Shown: piece after piece, positions 18,401 to 27,241 of the stretch | How positions within the stretch are numbered: the stretch's first letter is position 1 | Layout: the number at the start of each line of letters is the position of its first letter | Origin: Acidobacteriota bacterium | Lineage (GTDB): Bacteria > Actinomycetota > Acidimicrobiia > Acidimicrobiales > Microtrichaceae | Direction of reading: 5' to 3' | Length of the DNA stretch: 64,000 nucleotides | NCBI GenBank assembly: GCA_003577145.1 | Contig: QEUP01000013.1 | Coordinates: forward strand, 145,001 to 209,000 | Notes under the pieces: generated by a model | The model's input: the letters and a program-made list of their open reading frames with translations, nothing else | Told to the model about the DNA's origin: nothing | Database searches by the model: none | Translations under genes and position numbers: made by a program

Positions 18401-19459
18401 CTAGAACGCCTTGGCAGCCGTCAGCGGCAGCGTGACGGTGAGAACACTCCCCTCGCCTGGTACCGATGAAGCTTCCAGCCGGCCGGCATGGGCCTCCACC
18501 AGACCCCTGCTGATCCACAAGCCGAGCCCGGTGCCGGTCGGCCTGCCGCCTCTGCAGCGGTAGAACTTCTCGAAGATGTGGGGGAGCTCCTCGGCGGGAA
18601 TCCCCTCGCCTCGGTCCTCCACCGCGATCTGAACCCTGTCCCCGGAGACAACCCCGGATACGCGCAGCTGTGCGGGGTCGGCGTACTTCGCGGAGTTCTC
18701 GACGAGATTTGCGAGCACCTGCTCGATCTTGTCGGGATCGGCCCACACCGACGGGAAGTCCTCGGCGAACTCGAACTCGCAGACCAGATCCGGGTACTCG
18801 AGCCGCCACTTGTCCACGACCACGTGAACCAGCCTGACGAGGTCCACCCGTTGCGGCTTCAGCTTCAAGCGGCCCGTCTCCAGCCTGCTGATGTCCAGCA
18901 ACTCCATCACCATCCGGGATACCCGTTCAGCGTCGTGATGGATCTGCTCGAGCAGTTCGAACTTCTGGTCCTCAGCAAGCTGATCCCAGCGTCGCATGAG
19001 CAGCTGGCTGAACCCCTTCACCGACGTCAGAGGCGAGCGCAGCTCGTGACTGCACGCCGCGATGACCTCCATCCCGTCAGGGGTCGGGCGGATCTCGCTG
19101 ACCGGCCGAAGCGAACACATCAACGCGACGAAGCTCTGCGGATCCCGCACGACGGCAGCAGTGAGCCAGACCCTGCGAGCGGTCCCATCCGAGCAACGAA
19201 GGCTCAGCTCCTGTTCGGGCAATCGTCTCACCGACCTGAGGCGCAAAGACCGGTGCCAGCCATCGGCCCACACCGACCTTCCGTCGGCCAAACGGGGGTC
19301 GAGCTTCTCGGCGCAATCGGATCCGACCAACTCCTCGGCCGAGAACCCGACCAGATCCGTGGTCCGGGCGTTGACCGCAGCGATCGTTCGGTCCCGGTTG
19401 ACACACAGGATCGAGTCCGGGACCTGCTCCAGCCAGGCCATTCCCTGCCCTGTCTCCAT
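18401..19459 (-). CDS. Soluble PAS-domain sensor histidine kinase
   Basis: A 352-residue two-component kinase without membrane segments. An N-terminal PAS domain (about 8-115, with LCVNRDRTIAAVNARTTDLVGFSAEEL) precedes a HisKA domain with SHELRSPLTSVKGF (phospho-acceptor His138). The HATPase domain shows the N box NLVENSAKY, the G1 box DRGEGIP and the G2 box GTGLGLWIS. No response regulator is nearby, so it is an orphan kinase. It sits between an rRNA methyltransferase gene and pheS in what is otherwise a translation cluster. The signal it senses is unknown. Confidence 0.93.
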   Translation of the reverse strand: METGQGMAWLEQVPDSILCVNRDRTIAAVNARTTDLVGFSAEELVGSDCAEKLDPRLADGRSVWADGWHRSLRLRSVRRLPEQELSLRCSDGTARRVWLTAAVVRDPQSFVALMCSLRPVSEIRPTPDGMEVIAACSHELRSPLTSVKGFSQLLMRRWDQLAEDQKFELLEQIHHDAERVSRMVMELLDISRLETGRLKLKPQRVDLVRLVHVVVDKWRLEYPDLVCEFEFAEDFPSVWADPDKIEQVLANLVENSAKYADPAQLRVSGVVSGDRVQIAVEDRGEGIPAEELPHIFEKFYRCRGGRPTGTGLGLWISRGLVEAHAGRLEASSVPGEGSVLTVTLPLTAAKAF

Positions 19460-19499
19460 GGGGGCTTCCTTGATCGCCGGTGATGGTTGTCGGAGCCGC

Positions 19500-20324
19500 T
19501 CAGCCGGCCTCGTGCCGCCGCTGCCGCAATGCCTCGAACAGCGCGACGGCCCCGGCCACCCCGACGTTGAGCGACTCAGTTCCGCCCACCATCGGTATGG
19601 AGAGCATCTCGTCCACCTCTCGCTCAACGCCCTGCGGAAATCCGTGGGATTCGTTACCAAGAACGATAGCGATGCGACCTGTCAGATCAGCCTGGTCGTA
19701 CGGAGTTCCCCCGGCGACCGTCATCCCCAACCGACGCCGACCTGCGGAAGCCACGACACCGAGCGCCTCCTCGGGCGAGCCGCCCTGAGCAACCGGCAGC
19801 TGGAAGATCGCCCCGGCTGACGCTCGGACCAGCTTCGGGTTGAACAGGTCCACGCTGTCTCCGCAGAGGAGAGCCCCGGCCGCCCCTGCGGCTGCGGCAC
19901 TCCGCAGCAGGGTTCCGGCATTGCCAGGATCCTGCAGTTCTACGAGGACGAGCAGGGGCGCGCCCGGATCTGCGTCGGCCACGACCTCACCGATGCCGCG
20001 CTCGCACCTCCGGGCGATGGCAGCAACCGCTTGGGCCGTCACTGTCGTCGTGGCGCTCTCGAGTACACCCGGAGCAAGCCAGTTGACCGGTACGCCCTGC
20101 GTGACGGCACGCTCGGTCAGACGCCGTAGCGACTCACCGAGCTGCTCATCGTCCGGCACGGCGACGTAGATCGCTTCGAGGTCGGCACTCGAAGCGAGGG
20201 CCTGGTCGACGAGCTTCGCGCCTTCCAGGACAAAGGCGTTCTCCTCCAGACGCGAACTGCGGCGCCGGGCAAGGCGTCGCAGCCGCTGAACCCCTCGGCT
20301 CTTGGCCGTGAGGAGGTTCTGCAT
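19500..20324 (-). CDS. TrmH/SpoU family RNA 2'-O-methyltransferase
   Basis: SPOUT-class methyltransferase that puts a methyl group on a ribose of rRNA or tRNA. The 274 residues include a substrate-binding N-terminal domain (FVLEGAKLVDQALA) and the knotted SAM domain with LVELQDPGNAGTLLRSAAAAG, IVLGNESHGF, and IPMVGGTESLNVGVAGAVALFEALR. Such a gene between rplT and pheS is common in actinobacteria. The exact target nucleotide cannot be told from sequence. Confidence 0.92.
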   Translation of the reverse strand: MQNLLTAKSRGVQRLRRLARRRSSRLEENAFVLEGAKLVDQALASSADLEAIYVAVPDDEQLGESLRRLTERAVTQGVPVNWLAPGVLESATTTVTAQAVAAIARRCERGIGEVVADADPGAPLLVLVELQDPGNAGTLLRSAAAAGAAGALLCGDSVDLFNPKLVRASAGAIFQLPVAQGGSPEEALGVVASAGRRRLGMTVAGGTPYDQADLTGRIAIVLGNESHGFPQGVEREVDEMLSIPMVGGTESLNVGVAGAVALFEALRQRRHEAG

Positions 20325-20351
20325 CTCCCCTGTCCGCGCTACCGCCGGCGG

Positions 20352-20714
20352 CTACACCGACTCTGCCGCCGATGCGGCCACGTCAACGAGGGCGGCAAAG
20401 GCGTGCTCGTCGTTCACTGCGAGATCAGCAAGGACCTTGCGGTCCACCTCGACGTCGGCTTGCTTCAGCCCGCTGATGAAACGGCTGTAGGTTGTGCCGT
20501 TCTTGCGGCAGGCGGCGTTGATGCGCTGGATCCACAGCTTGCGGAACTCCCCTTTGCGCGCACGCCGGTCGCGGTAGGCGTACTGCAGCGAATGCATGAC
20601 CTGCTCGTTGGCTGCCCTATAGGAGCGGCTCTTGTTTCCGTAGTAGCCCTTCGCCCTTTGCAGCGTGGTGCGTCGCCTCTTCTTCGAGTGAACCGAGCGC
20701 TTGACCCTGGCCAT
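20352..20714 (-). CDS. rplT: 50S ribosomal protein L20
   Basis: Binds 23S rRNA early in 50S assembly. The 120 residues start [19 protein letters not shown] and contain the conserved [21 protein letters not shown] stretch and the [11 protein letters not shown] block. GAAAGGAG precedes the ATG. It lies downstream of rpmI in the standard infC-rpmI-rplT operon. Confidence 0.98.
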   Translation of the reverse strand: MARVKRSVHSKKRRRTTLQRAKGYYGNKSRSYRAANEQVMHSLQYAYRDRRARKGEFRKLWIQRINAACRKNGTTYSRFISGLKQADVEVDRKVLADLAVNDEHAFAALVDVAASAAESV

Positions 20715-20755
20715 GTGTGGCTCCTTTCCCGTTCTCTACGTTTCGGTGGCAAAGA

Positions 20756-20950
20756 TCAGAGCCCGAGCTGCCGCTTCACCTGCCCGTAGTTCGCCTGGTC
20801 TACCTCGGTCATCTGGCCCAGGCGCCGCTTCCGTGTGCGGGTCTTCTTCTCGAGAATGTGGTTCTTGAACGCTCGGCGCCGTGTGATTCGGCCACCACCG
20901 GTCACCTTGAACCGCTTCATTGCACCTCGGCGGCTCTTCATCTTCGGCAT
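20756..20950 (-). CDS. rpmI: 50S ribosomal protein L35
   Basis: Small 64-residue basic ribosomal protein. The start [20 protein letters not shown] and the [14 protein letters not shown] block are typical. A Shine-Dalgarno AGAGGTGAGG lies just upstream of ATG 20950. It stands between infC and rplT. Confidence 0.98.
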   Translation of the reverse strand: MPKMKSRRGAMKRFKVTGGGRITRRRAFKNHILEKKTRTRKRRLGQMTEVDQANYGQVKRQLGL

Positions 20951-21020
20951 TGCCTCACCTCTGCGTGGGCCGGACTCCGTTGTCAGGATGTTGTCCGGGT
21001 CGGGTTTCTAGCTAGCTGTG

Positions 21021-21608
21021 TCAGTAGGCGGCTTGTGATCCCTCGTCCCGCTCCGAGCGCTTCTGCTCGGCAGCGTGGGCCGACCGGGCCTTCTTGTCCG
21101 GCCCGAGCACCATGGTCATGTTCCGCCCGTCTTGTTTGGGACGGACCTCGACTCTCCCGAGATGAGCCACCTCGTCTGCCACCCGATCGAGGATTCGGCG
21201 ACCCAGCTCTGGGTGCTGCATCTCCCGACCCCGAAACATGATGGTGACCTTCACCTTGTTTCCCTGAGCGAGGAACTCGGCCACCTTCCGGGTCTTGGTG
21301 TCGAAATCACCCTGCCCGATCTTCGGTCGGTACTTCATCTCCTTGACAACGATGCTGCTGCTCTTGCGGCGGGACTCCTTGGCTCGCTGCGCCGCTTCGT
21401 ACTTGTACTTGCCGTAGTCCATGATCCGACAGACCGGAGGATTGGCCTTGTCGGCAACCTCGACCAGATCGAGTTCCAACTCCCGTGCCATCGCCAGGGC
21501 TTCGGGGAGTGGACGGATACCGATCTGCTCACCGCCGGGATCAACCAGACGGACCTCTCGGGCGCGTATGCGGTCGTTGATCCGAGGCTCATGGCTGGGC
21601 GCAGCTAT
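21021..21608 (-). CDS. infC: Translation initiation factor IF-3, non-canonical start
   Basis: Binds the 30S subunit and checks start-codon choice. Homology begins at PRINDRIRAREVRLVD, continues through ELDLVEVADKANPPVCRIMDYGKYKYE, a linker, and the C-terminal domain (KEMKYRPKIGQGDFDTKTRK, then GRVEVRPKQDGRNM). No ATG, GTG or TTG lies in frame between the upstream TGA (21617-21615) and the start of homology. ATA at 21608 gives 195 residues and is my best guess; ATC at 21581 is an alternative. An in-frame ATG CCC ATT GAG CAG TGA stands just before. Non-AUG starts are known for infC in E. coli and Bacillus (AUU). Confidence 0.9.
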   Translation of the reverse strand: MAAPSHEPRINDRIRAREVRLVDPGGEQIGIRPLPEALAMARELELDLVEVADKANPPVCRIMDYGKYKYEAAQRAKESRRKSSSIVVKEMKYRPKIGQGDFDTKTRKVAEFLAQGNKVKVTIMFRGREMQHPELGRRILDRVADEVAHLGRVEVRPKQDGRNMTMVLGPDKKARSAHAAEQKRSERDEGSQAAY

Positions 21609-21670
21609 GGCCGATCACTGCTCAATGGGCATGTCCTTTCTCGTTCCTCTCGTTCTCACCAGCGGGATCC

Positions 21671-21711
21671 GCAAAACGACCGAGGCGGATGCCGGACCCC
21701 GACATCCGCCT
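21671..21711 (-). promoter_or_regulatory. infC leader hairpin, attenuator-like
   Basis: A 9-bp inverted repeat (AGGCGGATG at 21683-21691, CATCCGCCT at 21703-21711) with further inner pairing lies about 75 bases upstream of the infC start. In the minus-strand transcript it is followed by TCGGTCGTTTT, a weak U-tract a few bases after the stem. This could be an attenuator of infC-rpmI-rplT or only a structured leader. Confidence 0.4.
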
Positions 21712-21908
21712 AACCGGGACCGCCGCAACGGCCCTGGAAGTCCTTGAACCCGGCGCACTCACGCAGTGGCAGGGTGGGGGCGGACCCCGCTTCCTTCTAG
21801 ATTGTCGGCCCAAGGTAGCAGGGGTTGAGCGCGTCACGACAGGCGAAGGTCCTCAGGGATGCCGATCGGGCTAAGGTTGGCACTCGACACATCGAGGAGT
21901 ATCGAGAC

Positions 21909-22409
21909 GTGAGCAGCCTTTGGACACCCGGTGGGGAACATCCCGTCGACCGCAGTGGTGGCCAACAAGGTGCCGACCCCTCAGGCTCGGCACCGCCACG
22001 AGGGTCTGTGCCGCAGGGCGTCGATCTCGAGGACCTGACCCCCGAAGAGCGCACACGCGTCGAGGAAGCAGCACGGGAGATGGCACAGGTGCGGGAGCAG
22101 ATAGCGTCCGTGCCGGCCTCGGAGGTCATCGCCAATCACCTCATGGGCTTCTACGAGCTCACTGCTATCCATTTGAGCCAGGACCCACCCAATCTCGCGG
22201 AGGCCTCCGTCGCCATCGATGCGATGCGCGCCGTGGTGGAAGGTCTCCAGGGGCGACTCGGCAACAACGAGCCCACACTTGTACAGGCACTGTCCCAGTT
22301 GCAGTTGGCGTTCGTGCAGCTTACGGACGAGCACCGGGGAGGCAATGAGGCAGGCGCGCGCCAAGCCGCCTCTGCGCGCAGTGACGACGACAATCCCTGG
22401 ACAGCCTGA
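21909..22409 (+). CDS. DUF1844-like protein
   Basis: A 166-residue soluble protein. The first 55 residues are Pro/Gly-rich and probably disordered. Residues about 55-140 are helical (TPEERTRVEEAAREMAQVREQ, then VIANHLMGFYELTAIHLSQ, AEASVAIDAMRAVVEGLQGRLG), which resembles DUF1844; function unknown. GTG 21909 has GAGGAG 9 bases upstream and is preferred over an earlier in-frame codon at 21825. It is divergent from infC and converges on the cold-shock gene. Confidence 0.75.
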   Translation: MSSLWTPGGEHPVDRSGGQQGADPSGSAPPRGSVPQGVDLEDLTPEERTRVEEAAREMAQVREQIASVPASEVIANHLMGFYELTAIHLSQDPPNLAEASVAIDAMRAVVEGLQGRLGNNEPTLVQALSQLQLAFVQLTDEHRGGNEAGARQAASARSDDDNPWTA

Positions 22410-22417
22410 ACCGGACG

Positions 22418-22630
22418 CTACCGCGCCACGCGACTGTTGACGTCAGTGGCCTCGAAGCGGCCACCGTGCCCCGGAGCAAGGACAAACGTACAGGGCGCGC
22501 CGACCTCGATGAAGCGCGACCCATCCGCTATCGCGGTGCAGTGGAAGAAGTACTCGTGCATCTTCACGTCATCGCGAATGGTTCCCCATCCGCGATCAGC
22601 GTCGAAGTCCGTCACAGTTCCGTTCTGCAT
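22418..22630 (-). CDS. Cold-shock-domain protein, divergent
   Basis: A 70-residue single OB-fold protein that should bind single-stranded RNA or DNA. NGTVTDFDADRGWGTIRDD replaces the common KGFGFI RNP1 with RGWGTI, and RNP2 reads EYFFHCTAI. The ending GRFEATDVN fits the domain. It is shorter of aromatic residues than CspA and may bind nucleic acid more weakly. It lies 27 bases downstream of hisG on the same strand. Confidence 0.88.
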   Translation of the reverse strand: MQNGTVTDFDADRGWGTIRDDVKMHEYFFHCTAIADGSRFIEVGAPCTFVLAPGHGGRFEATDVNSRVAR

Positions 22631-22657
22631 GATCTCTACCCTGAGCGTTCACGGTGG

Positions 22658-23533
22658 TCAATGGACGATCTTCGACAACGGGAGCTCGATGATGTCAGAG
22701 GCCCCGTGTTCGCTGAGCGCCGGAATCAAGGTGTTGATCTCCGACTTGGGGACGACGCTCTCCACCGCATAGCCGCTCTTCCCGTAGAGCTCGTTGACAG
22801 TGGGTGTCTTCAGGGCTGGTAGGAGATCGATCACAGCCGCCAGGTTCGCGTCATCGACGTTGAGCTTCACCAGAACCTTGCCCCGCGCCTCGAGTACTCC
22901 CTGGAGAAGCGTGTTGATCTGCTCCATGGCCCGCCTCCGCTCCACGTCGGCATATGCCACCGGGTTGGCGATCAACTCGGTATGCGAGGTCAGTATCGTG
23001 TCGATCACCTTCAGACCGGCGGCCCGCAGAGCACGACCAGTCTCGGTCAGGTCGACCACGCAGTCGACTATGTCGGGAACCTTGGCCTCGGTCGCGCCGT
23101 ATGACAGCCGGATGTCGGCGTCAACCCCTTGCGCCTCGAAGTAGCGGCGAGTCAACTGCGGGTACTCGGAGGACACCTTTACCCTGCTCGGCAAGTCGCT
23201 GACCGCTTCACAAGGAGAGTCGGCCGGTACGGCTACGACGATGTGGACCGGCCGCGCCGTTGCCTTCGAGTAGCGAAGCTCCCCCAGCGACTCCACCACG
23301 CTGCCCGTCTCTTCCACCCAGTCGCGACCGGTTATGCCCACATCGAAGAGCCCGTCGGCGACGTAGATGGGGATCTCCTGTGGTCGCAGTATTCGCACGC
23401 TCTCGATGCGAGGGTCGTCGATGGTCGCCCGGTAGTCGACCGAGGAGCTCCGGGTGACGGGCAGGTCCGCAGCCTCGAACAGCTCCAAGGTGGACCTCTC
23501 CAGCGAGCCCTTGGGAAGAACGAGCTTCAACAT
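22658..23533 (-). CDS. hisG: ATP phosphoribosyltransferase (long form)
   Basis: First, committed step of histidine synthesis. The 291 residues include the catalytic domain with LKLVLPKGSLERSTLELFE, DVGITGRDWVEE, and the PRPP loop region around DIVDCVVDLTETGRALRA. The C-terminal regulatory domain (about 215-291) means it is the long, histidine-inhibited form that needs no HisZ. No other his gene is in the window. A weak TACCTT -10 box lies 6 bases before the ATG, so it may be leaderless. Confidence 0.97.
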   Translation of the reverse strand: MLKLVLPKGSLERSTLELFEAADLPVTRSSSVDYRATIDDPRIESVRILRPQEIPIYVADGLFDVGITGRDWVEETGSVVESLGELRYSKATARPVHIVVAVPADSPCEAVSDLPSRVKVSSEYPQLTRRYFEAQGVDADIRLSYGATEAKVPDIVDCVVDLTETGRALRAAGLKVIDTILTSHTELIANPVAYADVERRRAMEQINTLLQGVLEARGKVLVKLNVDDANLAAVIDLLPALKTPTVNELYGKSGYAVESVVPKSEINTLIPALSEHGASDIIELPLSKIVH

Positions 23534-23653
23534 GACGACAAGGTAGCGTCCGGCCCTTCCCAGCCCTAACCGTTATCACGCCTTTGCCACGGCCGACTAT
23601 GCCGCCTGTCGGAGGAGCCCCTTCGACACGGGAGCATCACACCGAAGCGTCAC

Positions 23654-24139
23654 CTATCGGCGGACGCTCTCGTCCTTCGGGAGTTGACGAAGGAGATCGG
23701 CCATCTCGATCGCCACCATCGCCGCGTCGAAGCCCTTGTTGCCTGCTTTGGCACCCGCGCGCTCGACGGCCTGTTCGATCGTGTCCGTCGTCAGGACCTC
23801 GAACACAGTTGGGATACCCGTGTCGAGCTGTGCGCGCTGCAATCCCGCAGCACACTGGCCGGCAACATGCTCGTAGTGGTCGGTGGAACCGCGGATCACC
23901 GCACCGAGCGCGATGACAGCGTCGTACTCCCCCGAAGCCGCCATTCGCCGGGCGACCAGGGGGATCTCGAATGCTCCCGGCACCCAGGCGACGCTGATGC
24001 TCGCCTCATCGACGCCGTGACGCACGAGGCAGTCGCGAGCCCCTTCGAGCAACCTGCCGGTTATCAGTTCGTTGAAGCGGCTGACAACGACCGCTACCCG
24101 CAGTCCGTCACCCCTCAACATCCCTTCGTAGGTGGTCAT
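23654..24139 (-). CDS. ribH: 6,7-dimethyl-8-ribityllumazine synthase
   Basis: Joins the ribitylamino-pyrimidine with dihydroxybutanone phosphate in riboflavin synthesis; forms large oligomers. The 161 residues have [18 protein letters not shown], the [15 protein letters not shown] block, and [16 protein letters not shown] with the catalytic His. GGGGGAGG lies just before ATG 24139. It is the last gene of ribD-E-BA-H. Confidence 0.97.
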   Translation of the reverse strand: MTTYEGMLRGDGLRVAVVVSRFNELITGRLLEGARDCLVRHGVDEASISVAWVPGAFEIPLVARRMAASGEYDAVIALGAVIRGSTDHYEHVAGQCAAGLQRAQLDTGIPTVFEVLTTDTIEQAVERAGAKAGNKGFDAAMVAIEMADLLRQLPKDESVRR

Positions 24140-24153
24140 ACCTCCCCCTTTCG

Positions 24154-25413
24154 TCACAAGACGTCGTCGAGACCTTCCAGCAGGTGACCCATGCGTTCCC
24201 TCTTCGTTCTCAGGTAGTGGATGTTCTCGGGGTTCGGATCGGACTGGAGGGGTACGCGAGCGGTGATCTCGAGACCGAATCCCTCGAGTCCCCCGTACTT
24301 GCTCGGGTTGTTGGTCATCAGGCGCATCGTCGTTATGCCGAGGTCGTTGAGGATCTGGGCACCGATCCCGTACTCGCGGCTGTCGACCGGGAGCCCGAGC
24401 TTCTCGTTCGCCGACACCGTGTCGTGGCCCTGTTCCTGGAGGCTGTAGGCACGGAGCTTGTGACCGATACCGATTCCTCGTCCTTCGTGTCCCCGGAGGT
24501 ACACGAGAACCCCCATCCCGGCTTCGGCGATCTTCTTCAGAGCCGCGTCGAGTTGGATACCGCAATCGCAACGAAGCGAGCCGAAGACATCGCCCGTGAG
24601 GCACTCGCTGTGGACCCTGACCAGCACGTCTCGCTCGCCCTGCACAGCTCCCCTGACCAGGGCGATGTGCTGCTCGCCGTCGATCAGCGATTCGTATGCG
24701 TAACAGCTGAACTCGCCCCAGTCTGTCGGGATCCTGGCCTCGGCGATCCGGCGGATCAGCTTCTCGGTCTGTCGTCGGTAGCGGATCAACTGGGCGATCG
24801 AGATCAGCAGCAGGTCGTGCTCCTCGCAGAACTCGATGAGATCGGGGACCCGGGCCATGGTGCCGTCGTCGTTGACGATCTCGCAGAGGACACCCGCGGG
24901 ATACAGCCCAGCCATCCGAGCGAGGTCCACCGCCGCCTCTGTGTGACCGGCACGCTTGAGAACTCCACCTGCGGAGTATCTCAGCGGGAAGATGTGACCT
25001 GGGCGTGCCAGATCCCCTGGTCGGGTCGCTGGGTCGATGAGCGACTGGATCGTCTTGGCCCTGTCGAAAGCGGAGATCCCCGTACTGGTGCCGTGCCGGT
25101 AGTCGACCGAGTAGGTGAAGGCCGTGCGCTGTGACTCGGTGTTTTCGCGAACCATCAGCGGGATGTCCAACTCGTCGAGCCGCTCGCCGGTCAGAGGCGC
25201 GCAGATCACACCTGAGGTGTGACGGACGAAGAAGGCGATGTTCTCCGGTGTGGCTGCTTCGGAGGCCATGATGAGGTCGCCCTCGTTCTCCCGGTCCTCG
25301 TCGTCGACCACGACGATCATCTCACCTCGTGAGATTGCAGCCACTGCTTCCTCGATCGGGGCGAAGGCTGATCCAATCTCTCCCTGCTCGTCGACAGGTT
25401 CGCGCTCGGTCAC
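24154..25413 (-). CDS. ribBA: Bifunctional DHBP synthase / GTP cyclohydrolase II
   Basis: Supplies both precursors of riboflavin: dihydroxybutanone phosphate from ribulose 5-phosphate, and the pyrimidine from GTP. The N-terminal DHBP synthase domain (to about 215) has [15 protein letters not shown]. The GTP cyclohydrolase II domain has the zinc Cys cluster in [17 protein letters not shown] and RGHEGRGIG. It has 419 residues. GTG 25413 overlaps the ribE stop by 4 bases. Confidence 0.97.
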   Translation of the reverse strand: MTEREPVDEQGEIGSAFAPIEEAVAAISRGEMIVVVDDEDRENEGDLIMASEAATPENIAFFVRHTSGVICAPLTGERLDELDIPLMVRENTESQRTAFTYSVDYRHGTSTGISAFDRAKTIQSLIDPATRPGDLARPGHIFPLRYSAGGVLKRAGHTEAAVDLARMAGLYPAGVLCEIVNDDGTMARVPDLIEFCEEHDLLLISIAQLIRYRRQTEKLIRRIAEARIPTDWGEFSCYAYESLIDGEQHIALVRGAVQGERDVLVRVHSECLTGDVFGSLRCDCGIQLDAALKKIAEAGMGVLVYLRGHEGRGIGIGHKLRAYSLQEQGHDTVSANEKLGLPVDSREYGIGAQILNDLGITTMRLMTNNPSKYGGLEGFGLEITARVPLQSDPNPENIHYLRTKRERMGHLLEGLDDVL

Positions 25414-26015
25414 GGTGCCTCACTCTCCTCGTGGTGTCCGTAGCTCCCCCAGCCGTTGCGTGACATCAATCGCTCCACGTACTTGGCTATCACATCAACC
25501 TCCAGATTCACGCTGTCGCCCGCTCGCTTGCGGCCCAAGGTGGTCACCTCCGCGGTGTGGGGAATGATCGCCACCGTGAAGACCTCGTCCTGCACGTCAA
25601 AGGCCGTCAGACTCACCCCGTCGACTGTGATCGATCCCTTGTCCACCACGTACCTGGTCAGCTCCGAGGGCATCCTCACCCGCAGGCCAGGCTGTGGCTC
25701 GACGATCTCGCCGACCGCGTCCACATGCCCCTGGACGATGTGACCTCCAAGTCGATCTTGAGGCCGCACCGGCCGCTCGAGGTTCACGGCGTCGCCTACC
25801 TCGAGCAAGCCGAGATTCGTCCGGCGGTAGGTCTCCTCGCTCACGTCGGCCTCCCACCACCCATCGCCCAAGCCCACTACGGTGAGACAACAACCGTTGA
25901 CCGCTGTCGAGTCGCCGGTCTTCGCTCCATCGAGGACGCTCCTCGCAGCGATCCGCAGAACGCTCCCGTCACGGTCCTGCACGGTTCCGAGCTCTTCGAC
26001 TATTCCGGTGAACAT
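25410..26015 (-). CDS. ribE: Riboflavin synthase alpha chain
   Basis: Dismutates two lumazines to riboflavin. The two-fold repeated lumazine-binding domain is visible: [12 protein letters not shown] starts the first barrel and [13 protein letters not shown] the second, with VDGVSLT near the end. The 201 residues start at ATG 26015 with AGGAG upstream, 13 bases after ribD. It is coupled to ribBA by a GTGA overlap. Confidence 0.97.
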   Translation of the reverse strand: MFTGIVEELGTVQDRDGSVLRIAARSVLDGAKTGDSTAVNGCCLTVVGLGDGWWEADVSEETYRRTNLGLLEVGDAVNLERPVRPQDRLGGHIVQGHVDAVGEIVEPQPGLRVRMPSELTRYVVDKGSITVDGVSLTAFDVQDEVFTVAIIPHTAEVTTLGRKRAGDSVNLEVDVIAKYVERLMSRNGWGSYGHHEESEAP

Positions 26016-26028
26016 GCTGAGGCTCCTG

Positions 26029-27072
26029 TCACGCAACTTCTTCAGTCGCTACGTCCGGCACCGGCCCGATCTCAACCCGCAAGTCGGGTCCCACCCGTTC
26101 GATGTCGAGGAACCGGCCTCGCCACAAGTCGTCAACCGCGAAGACGCCAGGCCCGCGGAACAGCCCCCTCATGTCGTCTCCGCCGAACAAGGCAGGTGCC
26201 AGGTATATGACATAGCGATCGACGAGCCCGCCCCGGTGAAACGCCCCGGCGACGGAAGCTCCGCCCTCCACCAGCACCTGCACGACACCCTGATCGCCCA
26301 GCTCCCGCAAGATCTTGTCGAGGTCACCGTTCATCTCCAGGCAAGGCCGAACCCGGGCATCGGGCGGAGCTGCACCCAGCACGACCCGTATCGGATCGAC
26401 CGACCCATCAGCTGGAAGGAGCGGGGGTCTGTAGTCGCGCACCGTGAGCGACGGGTCGTCCTCGCGGACCGTCCCGGCACCGATGACTATGGCATCGCTC
26501 TCGGCCCGGAGCCGATGGCCATCGGCCCTGGCCTCGGGCGAGGTGATCCATTGGCTGGATCCATCGGGTGCTGCGGTTCCGCCGTCCAGCGAGGCAGCAA
26601 GCTTCAGGACCACATATGGCATACCCGTTCGCCGGTGCTTGAAATAGGGCGCCAACTGCGCCTCCACTCGGTGCGCCATCAGCCCGACGTCCACTTCTAG
26701 GCCCGCGTTGCGCAAGGCCTCTATGCCACTGCCGGCAACGAGCGGATCTGGGTCCTCGACACCGAGGACGACCCGCGTGATACCCGCATCGATGATTGCG
26801 TCCGCGCATGGCGGTGTACGGCCATGGTGCGAACAGGGTTCGAGCGTCACGTAGAGCGTCGCACCGCGCGCAGCCGCTCCAGCCTGCTGCAACGCAACAA
26901 CCTCTGCGTGCTCGCGACCCGGTTCCCTGGTGGAACCCTCGTAGAGCTCGCCGGACGGGGACCCGATGACGCAGCCGACCCATGGATTGGGGGACGACAC
27001 ACAGCGAGCCCGATGCGCCGCGTCGATGGCCCTGGCCATCGCCTCGAGGTCGCCCGGCTTCGCATCAGCCAC
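26029..27072 (-). CDS. ribD: Bifunctional pyrimidine deaminase/reductase RibD
   Basis: Deaminates and reduces the GTP-derived pyrimidine in riboflavin synthesis. The N-terminal deaminase domain has the zinc site REHAEVVAL and EPCSHHGRTPPC. The C-terminal reductase domain has GSSQWITS and LVEGGASVAGAF. I chose GTG 27072 (347 residues) because GGAGG lies 5 bases upstream. The first ATG of the open frame (27132) lies inside the conserved part of the FMN riboswitch and was rejected. Confidence 0.95.
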   Translation of the reverse strand: MADAKPGDLEAMARAIDAAHRARCVSSPNPWVGCVIGSPSGELYEGSTREPGREHAEVVALQQAGAAARGATLYVTLEPCSHHGRTPPCADAIIDAGITRVVLGVEDPDPLVAGSGIEALRNAGLEVDVGLMAHRVEAQLAPYFKHRRTGMPYVVLKLAASLDGGTAAPDGSSQWITSPEARADGHRLRAESDAIVIGAGTVREDDPSLTVRDYRPPLLPADGSVDPIRVVLGAAPPDARVRPCLEMNGDLDKILRELGDQGVVQVLVEGGASVAGAFHRGGLVDRYVIYLAPALFGGDDMRGLFRGPGVFAVDDLWRGRFLDIERVGPDLRVEIGPVPDVATEEVA

Positions 27073-27075
27073 CCG

Positions 27076-27099
27076 GTCCTCCGTGACCGTCAGGAGGAC
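27076..27099 (-). promoter_or_regulatory. Shine-Dalgarno-hiding hairpin (riboswitch expression platform)
   Basis: In the transcript GTCCTCC (27099-27093) can pair fully with GGAGGAC (27082-27076), which holds the ribD Shine-Dalgarno site. The 7-bp stem lies between the FMN aptamer and GTG 27072. No U-tract follows, so FMN control is probably at translation start rather than by termination. Confidence 0.65.
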
Positions 27100-27119
27100 G
27101 CGCGGCACCAGGTCACGCG

Positions 27120-27241
27120 CCCTCGCTCCCATCCGGACTGTTACCGTCGGCCCTGGAATCGCACCAGGTCAGCCCCGGCTGTGAGGCCGGGGCTCGCGGG
27201 CTCTACCGCCGGTCGGGACTTCCACCCGAACCCCGCGAGGG
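27120..27241 (-). ncRNA. FMN riboswitch (RFN element)
   Basis: The minus strand carries the conserved RFN blocks in order: TCCCGACCGGCGGTAGAGCC, CGCGAGC, a variable stem, GGTGCGATTCCAGGGCCGAC, and AGTCCGGATG. The closing P1 stem is CCCTCGC (27241-27235) with GCGAGGG (27126-27120). It lies directly ahead of ribD-E-BA-H and should lower their expression when FMN is plentiful. Confidence 0.95.

Noticed and set aside
21335-21592. ORF starting at the ATG just before infC homology, in another frame
   Set aside because: The frame gives no IF-3 residues and is a shadow of infC.
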